A stretch of DNA of 64,000 nt from Shewanella litoralis (GCF_009828585.1 NZ_WSRZ01000010.1:1-64000), one strand, 5' to 3'. Positions 42,183 through 52,003 are shown, counted from the stretch's first letter. The notes: generated by a model from the sequence alone, not told the origin. A program made the numbers and translations.

Positions 42183-42274
42183 GGAGAGGTGGCCGAGTGG
42201 CCGAAGGCGCTCCCCTGCTAAGGGAGTATGGGCTTTAAATCCCATCGAGGGTTCGAATCCCTCCTTCTCCGCCA
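42183..42274 (+). tRNA. tRNA-Ser (anticodon GCT)
   Basis: 92 bases including encoded CCA. Acceptor GGAGAGG pairs with CTTCTCC; anticodon arm CTCCC-CT-GCT-AA-GGGAG; long variable arm typical of serine tRNAs; T-loop GTTCGAATC. It decodes AGC/AGU. Confidence 0.95.
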
Positions 42275-42296
42275 TTTCTTACAATAGTTAAACGAT

Positions 42297-42373
42297 GCGG
42301 ATGTAGCTCAGCTGGATAGAGTACCTGGCTACGAACCAGGCGGTCGGAGGTTCGAATCCTCCCATCCGCACCA
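42297..42373 (+). tRNA. tRNA-Arg (anticodon ACG)
   Basis: 77 bases including CCA. Acceptor GCGGATG/CATCCGC; anticodon arm CCTGG-CT-ACG-AA-CCAGG; T-loop GTTCGAATC. The A34 is normally converted to inosine by TadA and reads CGU/CGC/CGA. Its acceptor stem differs from the three later copies (GCGCGTG). Confidence 0.95.
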
Positions 42374-42400
42374 TTTACTATTGATGTGATAAATATGAAC

Positions 42401-42477
42401 GCGCGTGTAGCTCAGCTGGATAGAGTACCTGGCTACGAACCAGGCGGTCGGAGGTTCGAATCCTCCCACGCGCACCA
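42401..42477 (+). tRNA. tRNA-Arg (anticodon ACG)
   Basis: 77 bases including CCA; acceptor GCGCGTG/CACGCGC; body identical to the first Arg copy. Confidence 0.95.
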
Positions 42478-42504
42478 TTCATATTGCACCATAACCCAAA
42501 TTTC

Positions 42505-42581
42505 GCGCGTGTAGCTCAGCTGGATAGAGTACCTGGCTACGAACCAGGCGGTCGGAGGTTCGAATCCTCCCACGCGCACCA
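42505..42581 (+). tRNA. tRNA-Arg (anticodon ACG)
   Basis: 77 bases including CCA; the same sequence as the copy at 42401. Confidence 0.95.
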
Positions 42582-42588
42582 TTTTTGC

Positions 42589-42680
42589 GGAGAGGTGGCC
42601 GAGTGGCCGAAGGCGCTCCCCTGCTAAGGGAGTATGGGCTTTAAATCCCATCGAGGGTTCGAATCCCTCCTTCTCCGCCA
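42589..42680 (+). tRNA. tRNA-Ser (anticodon GCT)
   Basis: 92 bases including CCA; the same sequence as the first serine tRNA, only seven bases after the preceding Arg gene. Confidence 0.95.
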
Positions 42681-42740
42681 TTTATTGTTTTAGCAACTAT
42701 ACTGTTGTGATAATAATAAATGGCATGTTGTACCGATTTT

Positions 42741-42817
42741 GCGCGTGTAGCTCAGCTGGATAGAGTACCTGGCTACGAACCAGGCGGTCGGAGGTTCGAA
42801 TCCTCCCACGCGCACCA
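42741..42817 (+). tRNA. tRNA-Arg (anticodon ACG)
   Basis: 77 bases including CCA; the same sequence as the copies at 42401 and 42505. Last gene of the cluster. Confidence 0.95.
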
Positions 42818-42823
42818 TAATAG

Positions 42824-42857
42824 AAACGCCCTGTATAATTACAGGGCGTTTTTTTAT
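42824..42857 (+). terminator. terminator of the tRNA cluster
   Basis: AAACGCCCTGTA, loop TAAT, TACAGGGCGTTT, then TTTTT. Confidence 0.93.
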
Positions 42858-43640
42858 GGGTAAAATATATCATGTCTCATATTTATTCACTTGCCCACAA
42901 CTGAAGCGCAGGTATGAAGATTTACACAGCACTAACCGGTTCCTATTATCACTTCCTGCTAACCACAATATCCACTTTAAATACTCAACTACTATCTGCA
43001 TACCTCTTGGCCAAATTATCCCGAGCTCAGGTTAATGACTGTGTTTGCTGAACACTCATGTCATTTTTATCACTTGAACATTAAAGAGTGAGATTGGTAA
43101 ACGATATCTATGTCTAAAAAGGGGCAATACATGATTGAAGTGTATTTATATTCATATAAAGTGAGTAAATAAACGATTTTTGTGTGGAGTGACTATTTAT
43201 TTGCACTATTTTTTTATGTTGCTGAATAGTTAATTTTAACGATTTTATTATGTATTGTTAAAAAATGGCTTAAATATTATTGAATCTTCATTTTTTAGGT
43301 GGTTATCTTAAACTTTGTTAACCTGCACTGAGGTTGGGCATTTATTTTGGTAAGACCAATTTACAAAGGGATAGTATTGTAACCGTTTTTTGTTTATATT
43401 TTGTGACAAGATTTTGAGTTTAACGCGTTTAAATAAGCCGTTTTACTCAGATAAACCACGGTGTTGAATGACGTTTGATATGAATATTTATGCTTGCTTA
43501 ATTAGCTTGTCGTTAATGTGTGAGTCAATGTGAGATTGTCTTTTTAGATCAAACTGCGAAGTAGGCCTCTATAGAGCATTGATTTAAAGCATATTCATCA
43601 AATCGGCTGATTTTAATTGTTTGATAAAAAGTGAGGAAGC
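42858..43640 (+). other. long regulatory gap upstream of oadGAB
   Basis: 783 bp without a convincing gene; AT-rich, especially 43130-43320. A 20-codon frame at 43110-43172 has no support. The one clear element is a PdhR-type palindrome at 43347-43359. No good -35/-10 pair was found by eye. Confidence 0.6.
43347..43359. promoter_or_regulatory. PdhR-type (GntR family) operator candidate
   Basis: TTGGTAAGACCAA, a perfect palindrome that matches the E. coli PdhR consensus ATTGGTNNNACCAAT except for one outer base. PdhR is released by pyruvate, the product of the oxaloacetate decarboxylase encoded 282 bp downstream. Confidence 0.55.
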
Positions 43641-43883
43641 ATGACATCGATATCTGAGCAGTTATCCGATGCGCTGGGCATCATGATAATGGGCATGGGC
43701 TTAGTGTTTATCTTTTTAAGTCTATTAATAGTGGGTATAGGGATTGTTGCGAAACTTTTTCCTGCGCCAGTGGCCATGCCAACACCTGCGCCAACCGCGC
43801 CAAGTACATCGGCCCAGGCAACCTTAGATCCTAAGCTGGTAAGCGCTATTACCTCTGCGATACATCAATACCGCGCGAAATAA
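43641..43883 (+). CDS. oadG: oxaloacetate decarboxylase gamma subunit
   Basis: 80 residues. One N-terminal transmembrane helix (about 13-37, [20 protein letters not shown]), then a Pro/Ala/Thr-rich linker and a short C-terminal tail ([12 protein letters not shown]). It holds the alpha and beta subunits together at the inner membrane. GAGGAAG precedes the ATG. oadA begins 13 bp downstream, so the three subunits form one operon. Confidence 0.93.
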   Translation: MTSISEQLSDALGIMIMGMGLVFIFLSLLIVGIGIVAKLFPAPVAMPTPAPTAPSTSAQATLDPKLVSAITSAIHQYRAK

Positions 43884-43896
43884 ATTTGGAGTCAAT

Positions 43897-45675
43897 ATGA
43901 GCAAGCCACTAGCACTAACCGATGTTGTCCTACGTGACGCCCACCAATCAATACTTGCAACGCGGTTACGCATCGACGATATGCTGCCCATTGCACCGTT
44001 ATTAGACAAAATTGGTTTCTGGTCACTCGAATCATGGGGCGGAGCCACATTCGATTCTTGTATTCGCTATCTTGGTGAGGATCCTTGGGATCGCATTCGT
44101 GAATTAAAGAAAGCCATGCCAAATACGCCGCAGCAAATGTTATTGCGTGGGCAAAATTTACTCGGCTACCGTCATTATGCCGACGATGTCGTGACTCGCT
44201 TTGTTGAGCGTGCTCATACTAATGGTGTCGATGTATTCCGTATTTTTGATGCAATGAATGATGTGCGCAACCTTGAAACAGCTGTAAAAGCCGTTAAGAA
44301 CGTTGGCGGGCATGCTCAGGGCACCATTTCATTTACCACAAGCCCAGTGCATACCATCGATACCTGGGTAGACATGGCTAAGCGTTTAGAAGACATGGGC
44401 GCAGATTCTTTGTGTATTAAAGACATGGCCGGTTTACTTAAGCCAATGCAGGCCTATGAGCTTATTAGCCGTTTAAAATCGCAAACTGACTTAATGGTTT
44501 CAATGCATTGCCATGCCACCACAGGATTAAGTACTGCAACTTATCAAAAAGCCATTGAAGCTGGGGTTGATGTACTTGATACCGCGATATCGTCAATGAG
44601 TCAAACCTATGGTCATAGCGCCACTGAAACACTTGTTGCTATGGTCGAAGATACCGACAGAGCCACGGGCTACGACATGGTGCTGTTAGAAGAAATAGCA
44701 GCGTACTTCCGTGAAGTGCGTAAAAAGTACGTGCGTTTTGAAGGTGCGTTAAAAGGTATTGATTCACGTATTTTACGCGCTCAAGTGCCAGGTGGCATGT
44801 TAACCAACATGGAAAACCAATTAAAAGAGCAGGGCGCTGCAGACAAAATGGATGCCGTGCTAGAAGAAATTCCACGGGTGCGTGAAGATCTCGGCTTCTT
44901 GCCTCTAGTGACCCCCACATCGCAAATTGTTGGCTCACAGTCAGTGATCAACGTATTGATGGGCGAGCGTTATAAATCGATGACCAAAGAAACCGAAGGG
45001 GTATTAAAAGGTGAATATGGTGCCACACCAGCGCCGGTTAATGCCGAGCTTCAAGCCCGTGTGTTAAAAGGCGAAGCGCCTATTACGTGTCGTCCGGCTG
45101 ATTTAATTGCGCCAGAGCTTGATAAATTACGCACAGAATTAGCTGAAAAAGCTAAAGAACAGGGTTTTGCGTTAGCAAGCGAATCAGATGACGACGTCAT
45201 GACCTACGCACTGTTTAATCAAATTGGTTTGCAGTTCTTGAAAAATCGCGGCAATCCAGACGCATTTGAACCTGTGCCAAGTGCCGATGATCTACAGGTT
45301 AATACTGATAAAGGCCCGCAAACCTACACCGTGAATGTCGATGGCCAAAGTTTCGTGGTTGAAGTCAGTGCAGGCGGCGACATAAGTAACATCGCGCCCA
45401 CATCGGCCGTCCCTGTTGCCTCGGTATCTGCTCAAGCCGCTCCAGCCCCTGCTGGTGAGGTTAAATGCACGATGTCTGCGCCTCTATCAGGTAATATTTT
45501 TAAAGTGCTTGTAAGTAACGGCCAAGCGGTTAAAACCGGTGACGTAATCATTATTTTAGAAGCCATGAAAATGGAAACTGAAATTCGTGCTCCACAAGAC
45601 GGTGTTATCGCCAACCTTGCCGTTAAGCAAGGTGACAGCGTGACAGTGGGTTCAGCATTACTTGGATTAGCATAA
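43897..45675 (+). CDS. oadA: oxaloacetate decarboxylase alpha subunit, biotin-containing
   Basis: 592 residues. The N-terminal carboxyltransferase domain begins [17 protein letters not shown] and has the metal-bound CO2 lysine region [11 protein letters not shown] and [11 protein letters not shown]. The middle is the conserved PYC/OADA domain. A Pro/Ala linker (about 495-520) leads to the biotinyl domain with EAMKMETE; the biotinylated Lys is near residue 558. It moves the carboxyl group from oxaloacetate to biotin, leaving pyruvate. It lies between oadG and oadB. Confidence 0.97.
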   Translation: MSKPLALTDVVLRDAHQSILATRLRIDDMLPIAPLLDKIGFWSLESWGGATFDSCIRYLGEDPWDRIRELKKAMPNTPQQMLLRGQNLLGYRHYADDVVTRFVERAHTNGVDVFRIFDAMNDVRNLETAVKAVKNVGGHAQGTISFTTSPVHTIDTWVDMAKRLEDMGADSLCIKDMAGLLKPMQAYELISRLKSQTDLMVSMHCHATTGLSTATYQKAIEAGVDVLDTAISSMSQTYGHSATETLVAMVEDTDRATGYDMVLLEEIAAYFREVRKKYVRFEGALKGIDSRILRAQVPGGMLTNMENQLKEQGAADKMDAVLEEIPRVREDLGFLPLVTPTSQIVGSQSVINVLMGERYKSMTKETEGVLKGEYGATPAPVNAELQARVLKGEAPITCRPADLIAPELDKLRTELAEKAKEQGFALASESDDDVMTYALFNQIGLQFLKNRGNPDAFEPVPSADDLQVNTDKGPQTYTVNVDGQSFVVEVSAGGDISNIAPTSAVPVASVSAQAAPAPAGEVKCTMSAPLSGNIFKVLVSNGQAVKTGDVIIILEAMKMETEIRAPQDGVIANLAVKQGDSVTVGSALLGLA

Positions 45676-45684
45676 GAGGTCAAA

Positions 45685-46815
45685 ATGGAAGGATTAATGG
45701 CCTTTTGGTCTGAAACAGGTGTTGCCAATTTTTCTGGCGGCCAATTATTGATGATGGCTGTAGGGTGTTTATTATTATTTTTAGCAATTGTTAAAGGGTT
45801 TGAGCCGCTTTTATTGTTACCTATAGGCTTTGGCGCTATTTTGGCCAATATTCCTAATGCAGGCTTTACTGACGAAGGTGGCTTACTCTACTTTGCTTAT
45901 CATGTTGGTATTGAGACAGGGGTGTTTCCGCTACTGATTTTTATGGGAGTAGGGGCATTAACAGATTTTGGTGCGCTAATTGCTAACCCGAAAACCTTGT
46001 TATTAGGTGCCGCCGCGCAGTTTGGTATTTTTGCGACCTTATTAGGCGCGATTGCACTTAATGCTGTGCCTGGTTTTGCCTTTACAATGCAAGATGCTGC
46101 CGCTATTGCCATTATTGGTGGTGCAGATGGTCCAACAGCTATTTTCTTAGCATCAAAGCTTGCTCCTGAGCTATTAGGCGCTATTGCTGTTGCGGCATAC
46201 TCTTATATGGCATTAGTGCCATTAATCCAGCCTCCAATCATGAGATTGCTGACCACCAAAGCAGAACGCGCAATCAAAATGGAGCAGTTGCGTGAAGTCA
46301 GTAAAAAGGAAAAAATCATCTTCCCATTGATGGTATTGGGAATGACTATCCTGTTTTTGCCTGCAGCAACACCACTTGTTGGCATGTTTTGTCTGGGTAA
46401 CTTAATGCGTGAGTCGGGGGTGGTTGATCGTTTGTCTAAAACCGCACAAAACGAGTTAATCAACATCGTGACCATTTTTTTAGGGCTAGCTGTGGGATCA
46501 AAGTTATCAGCCGATCAGTTTTTACGCATAGAAACCTTAGGTATTTTAATCCTTGGCGCGGTTGCTTTTAGTATTGGCACCGCAACGGGCGTATTAATGG
46601 CTAAGTTAATGTGTAAGCTGTCTGGCGGTAAAGTGAACCCGTTGATTGGTGCTGCGGGTGTATCAGCGGTGCCGATGGCAGCCAGGGTTGTGAATAAAGT
46701 TGGTTTAGAGTCTAACGACCAAAACTTTCTACTTATGCATGCCATGGGGCCAAACGTTGCGGGCGTGCTCGGTAGTGCGGTTGCCGCCGGTGTATTGCTT
46801 GCGGTGCTTGGTTAA
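45685..46815 (+). CDS. oadB: oxaloacetate decarboxylase beta subunit (Na+ pump)
   Basis: 376 residues, polytopic with about nine to eleven hydrophobic segments. It decarboxylates carboxybiotin and exports Na+. The ion-path segments [12 protein letters not shown] (about 147-158, with the key Asp) and [18 protein letters not shown] with [17 protein letters not shown] are intact. It ends with a hairpin terminator. With OadA and OadG it couples oxaloacetate breakdown to a sodium gradient, as in citrate or fumarate metabolism. Confidence 0.97.
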   Translation: MEGLMAFWSETGVANFSGGQLLMMAVGCLLLFLAIVKGFEPLLLLPIGFGAILANIPNAGFTDEGGLLYFAYHVGIETGVFPLLIFMGVGALTDFGALIANPKTLLLGAAAQFGIFATLLGAIALNAVPGFAFTMQDAAAIAIIGGADGPTAIFLASKLAPELLGAIAVAAYSYMALVPLIQPPIMRLLTTKAERAIKMEQLREVSKKEKIIFPLMVLGMTILFLPAATPLVGMFCLGNLMRESGVVDRLSKTAQNELINIVTIFLGLAVGSKLSADQFLRIETLGILILGAVAFSIGTATGVLMAKLMCKLSGGKVNPLIGAAGVSAVPMAARVVNKVGLESNDQNFLLMHAMGPNVAGVLGSAVAAGVLLAVLG

Positions 46816-46838
46816 TCCCAAGATTTATTCTGAAACTG

Positions 46839-46866
46839 AGCCAGTGCTATAGCACTGGCTTTTTTC
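46839..46866 (+). terminator. terminator after oadGAB
   Basis: AGCCAGTGC, loop TATA, GCACTGGCT, then TTTTTC. Confidence 0.9.
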
Positions 46867-47103
46867 TTTTTGCTCTACCTCTTTTGGAACATATTGGTGC
46901 GTTAATGCTGTAATGTTGCACTGTTATGATATTACACCTGGTTAACCAAAATTTAACAACTTAAGTTAAATCATGTATTTAACAGGTTGGCACGAATGAT
47001 GAATATGATTATTAACACGAGTTAAACATTTTGTATGAGTAGTTAGGTGTTAATTTTTCATTTAACTGGCTGATATATAACGTGTAAAAATTAATTTTTT
47101 AGC

Positions 47104-47152
47104 AAAGGCGCTATCGAGATATTCCTTTATGGATATCCGAGGCGCCTTTTTT
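47104..47152 (+). terminator. leader hairpin/terminator upstream of the nitrate-type ABC operon
   Basis: AAAGGCGC (47104-47111) pairs with GCGCCTTT (47142-47149); inside it CG, GATAT and CC pair with GG, ATATC and CG around a short loop, and six T follow. It lies 31 bp before the start codon of the first ABC gene and about 240 bp after the oad terminator, with no gene between. It therefore belongs to the ABC operon leader, where it could act as an attenuator. The gap 46867-47103 otherwise shows only AT-rich sequence. Confidence 0.68.
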
Positions 47153-47182
47153 GTGGGCAATTTTCATCAATGGGGAATTAAC

Positions 47183-48571
47183 ATGACTTGGACAACAGCG
47201 ATAACACAGCAGATGCTTAAGCCGCTCATCTTGGGGATAACGATAGGCACTAGCTTGTGTATCACTTCAGCCAATGCTGAAATCGGCTACCCAGAAAAAG
47301 AAGAGCTTAAATTTGGTTTTATCAAATTAACCGATATGGCACCGATAGCTGTCGCGTATGAAAAAGGCTATTTCGAAGAAGAAGGCCTGTACGTTACCAT
47401 CGAAGCACAAGCTAACTGGAAAGTCTTACTTGATGGCGTTATCGACGGTCGCCTTGATGGCGCGCACATGCTCGCGGGCCAGCCTATTGCAGCCACCATA
47501 GGCTATGGCACTCAAGCTCATATTATTACCCCATTTTCAATGGATCTTAACGGTAATGCGATTACGGTTTCAAATGATGTGTGGGCCAAAATGAAGCCGA
47601 ACATTGCCAAGCAAGCAGACGGCAAGCCGGTTCACCCCATCACAGCTGACTCATTAAAGCCGGTTGTTGAAGAATTTAATGCGGCGGGTAAACCATTTAA
47701 TATGGGCATGGTATTTCCTGTATCGACTCACAACTACGAGTTACGTTATTGGTTAGCGGCAGGGGGTATTCACCCAGGCTTTTATGCGCCGCACAAAGGT
47801 GATACTTCAGGGCAAATTGACGCACAAGCGTTATTGTCGGTAACACCACCACCACAAATGCCTTCAACACTTGAGGCAGGCACTATTTACGGATATTGCG
47901 TTGGTGAACCCTGGAACCAACAGGCCGTGTTTAAAGGCATTGGCGTTCCGGTAGTGACAGATTATGAAATTTGGAAAAATAACCCAGAAAAAGTCTTTGG
48001 TATCACGGCACAGTTTGCTGAAAAATACCCTAATACCACCATACGTTTAACACGTGCACTCATCCGCGCAGCAAAGTGGCTCGATGACAATAACAATGCT
48101 AACCGCCCAGAAGCGGTAAAAATATTGTCACAACCTAACTATGTCGGCGCAGATTACGACGTGATTGCCAACAGCATGACAGGCACCTTTGAATATGAAA
48201 AAGGCGACAAACGTGCCGTGCCAGACTTCAATGTGTTTTTTAGACACAACGCTACGTACCCATACTATTCAGATGCGATTTGGTATTTAACTCAAATGCG
48301 CCGTTGGGGCCAAATTGAGCAAGATCAATCAGACGATTGGTACAAAGATGTTGCTGCTAAGGTTTACCGTCCTGATCTTTATGCTAAAGCAGCCCAATCG
48401 CTTATCGACGACAAATTAATCCCTGCGAGTGCGTTTCCTGACTTTAGCAGCGAAAGTGGATTTAAAGCGCCGCAAACTCACTTTATCGATAATTTAGTGT
48501 ACGACGGTAACCAGCCAAATGCGTACATCAATTCATTTAAGATTGGTTTGAAGCAAGGTGACAAGCTGTAA
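47183..48571 (+). CDS. nitrate/nitrite/bicarbonate-type ABC transporter, substrate-binding protein (NrtA/CmpA family)
   Basis: 462 residues. A signal peptide (to about residue 32, SANA) exports it. The mature part begins with [28 protein letters not shown], the typical NrtA/CmpA opening, followed by [23 protein letters not shown] and [20 protein letters not shown]. Family members bind nitrate, nitrite or bicarbonate in the periplasm; the ligand here is not settled. ATG 47183 is used because GGGGAA lies six bases upstream; a frame-open ATG at 47129 falls inside the leader hairpin. Confidence 0.88.
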   Translation: MTWTTAITQQMLKPLILGITIGTSLCITSANAEIGYPEKEELKFGFIKLTDMAPIAVAYEKGYFEEEGLYVTIEAQANWKVLLDGVIDGRLDGAHMLAGQPIAATIGYGTQAHIITPFSMDLNGNAITVSNDVWAKMKPNIAKQADGKPVHPITADSLKPVVEEFNAAGKPFNMGMVFPVSTHNYELRYWLAAGGIHPGFYAPHKGDTSGQIDAQALLSVTPPPQMPSTLEAGTIYGYCVGEPWNQQAVFKGIGVPVVTDYEIWKNNPEKVFGITAQFAEKYPNTTIRLTRALIRAAKWLDDNNNANRPEAVKILSQPNYVGADYDVIANSMTGTFEYEKGDKRAVPDFNVFFRHNATYPYYSDAIWYLTQMRRWGQIEQDQSDDWYKDVAAKVYRPDLYAKAAQSLIDDKLIPASAFPDFSSESGFKAPQTHFIDNLVYDGNQPNAYINSFKIGLKQGDKL

Positions 48572-48592
48572 TACACGCCTAAGGAGTCTGGG

Positions 48593-49576
48593 ATGAATAG
48601 TCTAACGTCGATGACACAACATCGCTTAATGGAGCGGGGCAGGATGGCAGCAATGATGGTGAAAATGGCTGAGCTCAGTAAAGTGATCTTGTTACCGTTT
48701 ATTGGTATTGCCATATTTTTAAGCATATGGACAGTGACCGCCAATAGTATCGATACGTCTTTGGGTAAGTTTCCGGGACCGGTTGCGGTAGTGACACAGT
48801 TTGAAAATTTATATCAAGAACATGTTAACGAACGGGAAAAAGCACAGGCATTTTATCAGCGCCAAGAAACGCGTAATGCGGCTCTGCTGGCAAAAGACCC
48901 AAGCTATAAAGCCAAAGTTCGTGGCTATACCGGTAAAGAAACCTTTTGGGATCAAATTGTCACCAGTTTAGTGACCGTAATGAGCGGTTTTATATTGGCC
49001 GCGGTTATCGCCATCCCCTTAGGTATTTGGATGGGGCTAAGCCGCAGCTTACAAGCGGCAATCAACCCCATTATTCAAATCTTTAAACCGGTATCACCGC
49101 TAGCCTGGTTGCCTTTGGTCACTATGGTAGTGAGCGCGGTGTATGTGTCGCCAGATCCTATGGTATCAAAATCGTTTATTAACTCTATGCTAACCGTCAC
49201 CCTGTGTAGTGTGTGGCCAATGATCATCAATACCGCGATTGGGGTGTCGAGTATCGATAGCGACTTAATTAATGTCAGTAAAGTACTGCGATTATCGGCC
49301 ATTACCCATGTGCAAAAAATTGTACTACCTGCGTCTATTCCAATGATTTTTACCGGAATGCGTTTATCGCTGGGTGTGGCCTGGATGGTATTGATTGCCG
49401 CCGAAATGTTGGCGCAAAACCCAGGGTTAGGTAAGTTTGTTTGGGATGAGTTTCAAAACGGCAGTTCTGAATCATTAGCGCGCATTATGGCTGCCGTCGT
49501 GGTTATTGGTTTTATTGGCTTTTTACTCGACCGCGGTATTTTGGCATTACAACGCTGGGTTTCTTGGGATCAATAA
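48593..49576 (+). CDS. nitrate-type ABC transporter permease (NrtB family)
   Basis: 327 residues. A first transmembrane helix (about 34-53) is followed by a charged periplasmic segment (about 70-120, including REKAQAFYQRQETRN and KVRGYTGKETFWDQI) that is normal for NrtB. The core BPD membrane domain has five further helices and the EAA-like loop NVSKVLRLSAITHVQKIVLPAS that contacts the ATPase. AAGGAG precedes the ATG. It sits 21 bp after the binding-protein gene and ten bp before the ATPase gene. Confidence 0.9.
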   Translation: MNSLTSMTQHRLMERGRMAAMMVKMAELSKVILLPFIGIAIFLSIWTVTANSIDTSLGKFPGPVAVVTQFENLYQEHVNEREKAQAFYQRQETRNAALLAKDPSYKAKVRGYTGKETFWDQIVTSLVTVMSGFILAAVIAIPLGIWMGLSRSLQAAINPIIQIFKPVSPLAWLPLVTMVVSAVYVSPDPMVSKSFINSMLTVTLCSVWPMIINTAIGVSSIDSDLINVSKVLRLSAITHVQKIVLPASIPMIFTGMRLSLGVAWMVLIAAEMLAQNPGLGKFVWDEFQNGSSESLARIMAAVVVIGFIGFLLDRGILALQRWVSWDQ

Positions 49577-49586
49577 GGAAAACACA

Positions 49587-50459
49587 ATGAGCACATTTTT
49601 AGATATCAGTGGTGTTGATATGGTTTTTCCAACACCTAAGGGAACATTTACTGCCCTCAAAGATGTTAATTTGAAAATAAACCAGGGTGAGTTTATCTCG
49701 TTAATTGGACACTCTGGTTGCGGCAAATCTACCGTGTTAAATATTGTTGCTGGGTTATATCAAGCCAGTTCTGGTGGGGTGATTTTAAAAAACACTGAAG
49801 TAAACGAACCTGGGCCTGAGCGTGCAGTGGTGTTTCAAAATCATTCATTATTACCGTGGCTGAGCGCCTATCAAAATGTTGAATTAGCAGTAAAGCAGGT
49901 CTTTGCTGGCAAAATGAATAAAACCGAAATGAAGCAATGGATTGAGCATAATTTGCAACTGGTGCACATGGACCACGCTATGCACAAGCGCCCAGGTGAA
50001 ATCTCTGGTGGTATGAAGCAGCGTGTCGGTATTGCACGTGCGCTTGCCATGCAGCCAGAAGTGCTATTAATGGATGAGCCCTTTGGCGCACTCGATGCAC
50101 TGACCCGAGCACATATGCAAGATTCGTTAATGGAAATCCAAAGTCAGCTCAATAACACTGTGATTATGATTACTCACGATGTCGATGAGGCTGTATTGCT
50201 GTCAGACAAAATTGTCATGATGACCAATGGCCCCGAGGCCACCGTGGGCGAGATTTTATCGGTAGGTCTAGAGCGTCCCAGAAACCGCTTAGCCTTAGCA
50301 CAAGATGCTGAGTACAACAGACTTCGTTCAGAAGTACTTAAATTTTTGTATGAAAAACAACGCAAGGTCGAACCATTAATACAAAGTAAACAAGCATCTA
50401 AAATGCAGGATATATCACAGCAAGAAAGCCATAAAGACGTTAAAGTGAGCAGTAGCTAG
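49587..50459 (+). CDS. nitrate-type ABC transporter ATP-binding protein (NrtD/TauB family)
   Basis: 290 residues. Walker A GHSGCGKST (about 41-49), Q-loop VVFQNHSLLPWLS, signature ISGGMKQRVGIARA, Walker B VLLMDEPFGALDALTR and switch His ITHDVDEAV are intact. It powers the importer made by the two genes before it. There is no fused substrate-binding domain, so it is NrtD-like rather than NrtC-like. ATG 49587 follows AAGGAAAA. Confidence 0.94.
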   Translation: MSTFLDISGVDMVFPTPKGTFTALKDVNLKINQGEFISLIGHSGCGKSTVLNIVAGLYQASSGGVILKNTEVNEPGPERAVVFQNHSLLPWLSAYQNVELAVKQVFAGKMNKTEMKQWIEHNLQLVHMDHAMHKRPGEISGGMKQRVGIARALAMQPEVLLMDEPFGALDALTRAHMQDSLMEIQSQLNNTVIMITHDVDEAVLLSDKIVMMTNGPEATVGEILSVGLERPRNRLALAQDAEYNRLRSEVLKFLYEKQRKVEPLIQSKQASKMQDISQQESHKDVKVSSS

Positions 50460-50512
50460 TCGTACTTCTACGCTTTAGCGTGTGTAAATAACTCAAAAAT
50501 AAAGGATGTAAG

Positions 50513-51784
50513 ATGAATAAAAAACTGCTTGCTAGCCAAGTTGCGGGTAAGACTTGCCTAAATTTAGTCATGACTAAAAAAATGGCCTTATCAGCGTTAA
50601 CCTGTTCGTTATTATTAGCGATGGGCAGCGCAACTGCAGCAGACACTTCGATCACTTCAATTGCAGATGCTGTCACCCAAGGTAGTGCTAGTGTAGATTT
50701 AAATTTACGCTACGAATCAGTTGATCAAGATAATGCGTTAAAAGATGCTGATGCGTTGACTTTACGCACTCGTTTAACGTTTGCAACGGCTGAGTATTAT
50801 GGGTTAAGTGCATTAGTTGAGTTTGAAGATTCACGCAGTGTGGCAGGGGTAAATGATTACAATGATGCTATTGGTAATAATGCCGCTTACTCTGTTATTG
50901 CCGATCCTGAAACCACTGAGTTAGACCAAGCTTTCTTACAATATAAGCGCGATGGTTTTAAAGCTAAAGCTGGTCGTCAAGTGATGGCTCTTGATAATAT
51001 GCGTTTTATTGGGCATGTAGGCTGGCGTCAAGACCGTCAAACTTTTGATGCTGTGACCATGCAATATGTTATCAACGACTTTAGCGTTGACTATGGTTAC
51101 ATTTACAAACGTAACCGTATTTTTGCAGAAGTAAAAGACATTGATTCAAAAGATCACGTGTTTAATGCATCTTACAATTTAGGATTAGGTAAACTTAGCG
51201 CATATGGCTATTTACTTGAAGAAGATACCAACGTAGAAAATGCTATTGACACCTATGGTATTCGCTTTGTGGGTGCTAAAGATTTTGATAACGTTAAACT
51301 ACTTTACACAGTAGATTATGCAACTCAAGATACTGATACTGCAACAACTTCTTATTCTACTGATTATATGCTTGGAGAAGTGGGAATAGGCTATAGTGGT
51401 TTAACGGTTAAGCTTGGTTATGAGTTATTGGGTTCTGACGATGGCGAATATGGATTTTCAACGCCATTAGCAACCTTACATGCATTTAATGGTTGGGCAG
51501 ACCAATTCTTAGCAACACCAGCACAAGGCTTAGCAGATACTTATGTGTCAATCAGTGGCAGTGTTTTAGGCGGTAAATGGGCATTGGTTTACCACGATTT
51601 TGAAGCTGATGACTCAAGTGCCACAGTGAGTGACTTAGGTGATGAAATAGACGCGGTATTTAGCTTACCAATCGATAAGCATTACACTGTTGGTGTTAAA
51701 TATGCTGCTTACTCTGCAGGGGATGCAGGTGCCGGTAAAGTTGATGCAGATAAAGTATGGTTATGGGCAAACGCTAAGTTCTAA
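50513..51784 (+). CDS. outer-membrane porin-like beta-barrel protein
   Basis: 423 residues. The N-terminus is unusually long (about 43 residues) with the hydrophobic core in ALSALTCSLLLAMG and cleavage likely after SATA. The first ATG is kept because AAGGA lies seven bases ahead; an internal ATG at 50570 would give a standard signal peptide but has no ribosome site. The mature part shows alternating amphipathic strands (SVDLNLRYESV, KAKAGRQVMALDNMRF) and ends in Phe (NAKF), as outer-membrane barrels do. It resembles the alginate-export-type porins. It is 53 bp after the ABC ATPase and probably brings the same solute through the outer membrane. Confidence 0.82.
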   Translation: MNKKLLASQVAGKTCLNLVMTKKMALSALTCSLLLAMGSATAADTSITSIADAVTQGSASVDLNLRYESVDQDNALKDADALTLRTRLTFATAEYYGLSALVEFEDSRSVAGVNDYNDAIGNNAAYSVIADPETTELDQAFLQYKRDGFKAKAGRQVMALDNMRFIGHVGWRQDRQTFDAVTMQYVINDFSVDYGYIYKRNRIFAEVKDIDSKDHVFNASYNLGLGKLSAYGYLLEEDTNVENAIDTYGIRFVGAKDFDNVKLLYTVDYATQDTDTATTSYSTDYMLGEVGIGYSGLTVKLGYELLGSDDGEYGFSTPLATLHAFNGWADQFLATPAQGLADTYVSISGSVLGGKWALVYHDFEADDSSATVSDLGDEIDAVFSLPIDKHYTVGVKYAAYSAGDAGAGKVDADKVWLWANAKF

Positions 51785-51785
51785 T

Positions 51786-51991
51786 TTATTAACCTGAGTT
51801 CGGGATAAGGGGTGAATTTATGCTATTTAAAATCAACATGTTACCCATTCTCACTTTCAAACTTGTGATTTGTTCTGCGAACAAGGCGAATTGACGCGTC
51901 AATAGCTAGCCTATTGCAAGTCGATTCAACGCAGTTAGCAGGGCAAAGGACTGCTTGAAAGGCGTTTATTATCCAGAGTTGAGGTTTATTA
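51786..51991. mobile_element. MITE-like repeat with imperfect terminal inverted repeats
   Basis: The left end TTATTAACCTGAGTTCGGGATAA-like (51786-51808) and the reverse complement of the right end (51969-51991) agree over about 23 bp with several mismatches. The 206-bp interior has no gene. It begins one base after the porin stop codon. No clear target duplication is seen. Confidence 0.5.
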
Positions 51992-52003
51992 GTGTGCTAT
52001 AAC

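Noticed and set aside
42433-42681. 82-codon minus-strand reading frame across the tRNA genes
   Set aside because: It is an artefact of repeated tRNA sequence, a well-known source of false 'EGFEPSMG'-type proteins.
43110-43172. 20-codon frame beginning MSKKGQY upstream of oadG
   Set aside because: Too short, no family resemblance and in a highly AT-rich stretch.
46987-47004. Sigma-54-like -24 element TTGGCACG upstream of the nitrate-type ABC operon
   Set aside because: The GC of the -12 element is absent at the required spacing (ATGA is found instead of TTGC).
47041-47152. ANTAR/NasR-type two-hairpin leader
   Set aside because: Only the terminator hairpin is convincing; no upstream hairpin with the characteristic hexanucleotide loop was found.
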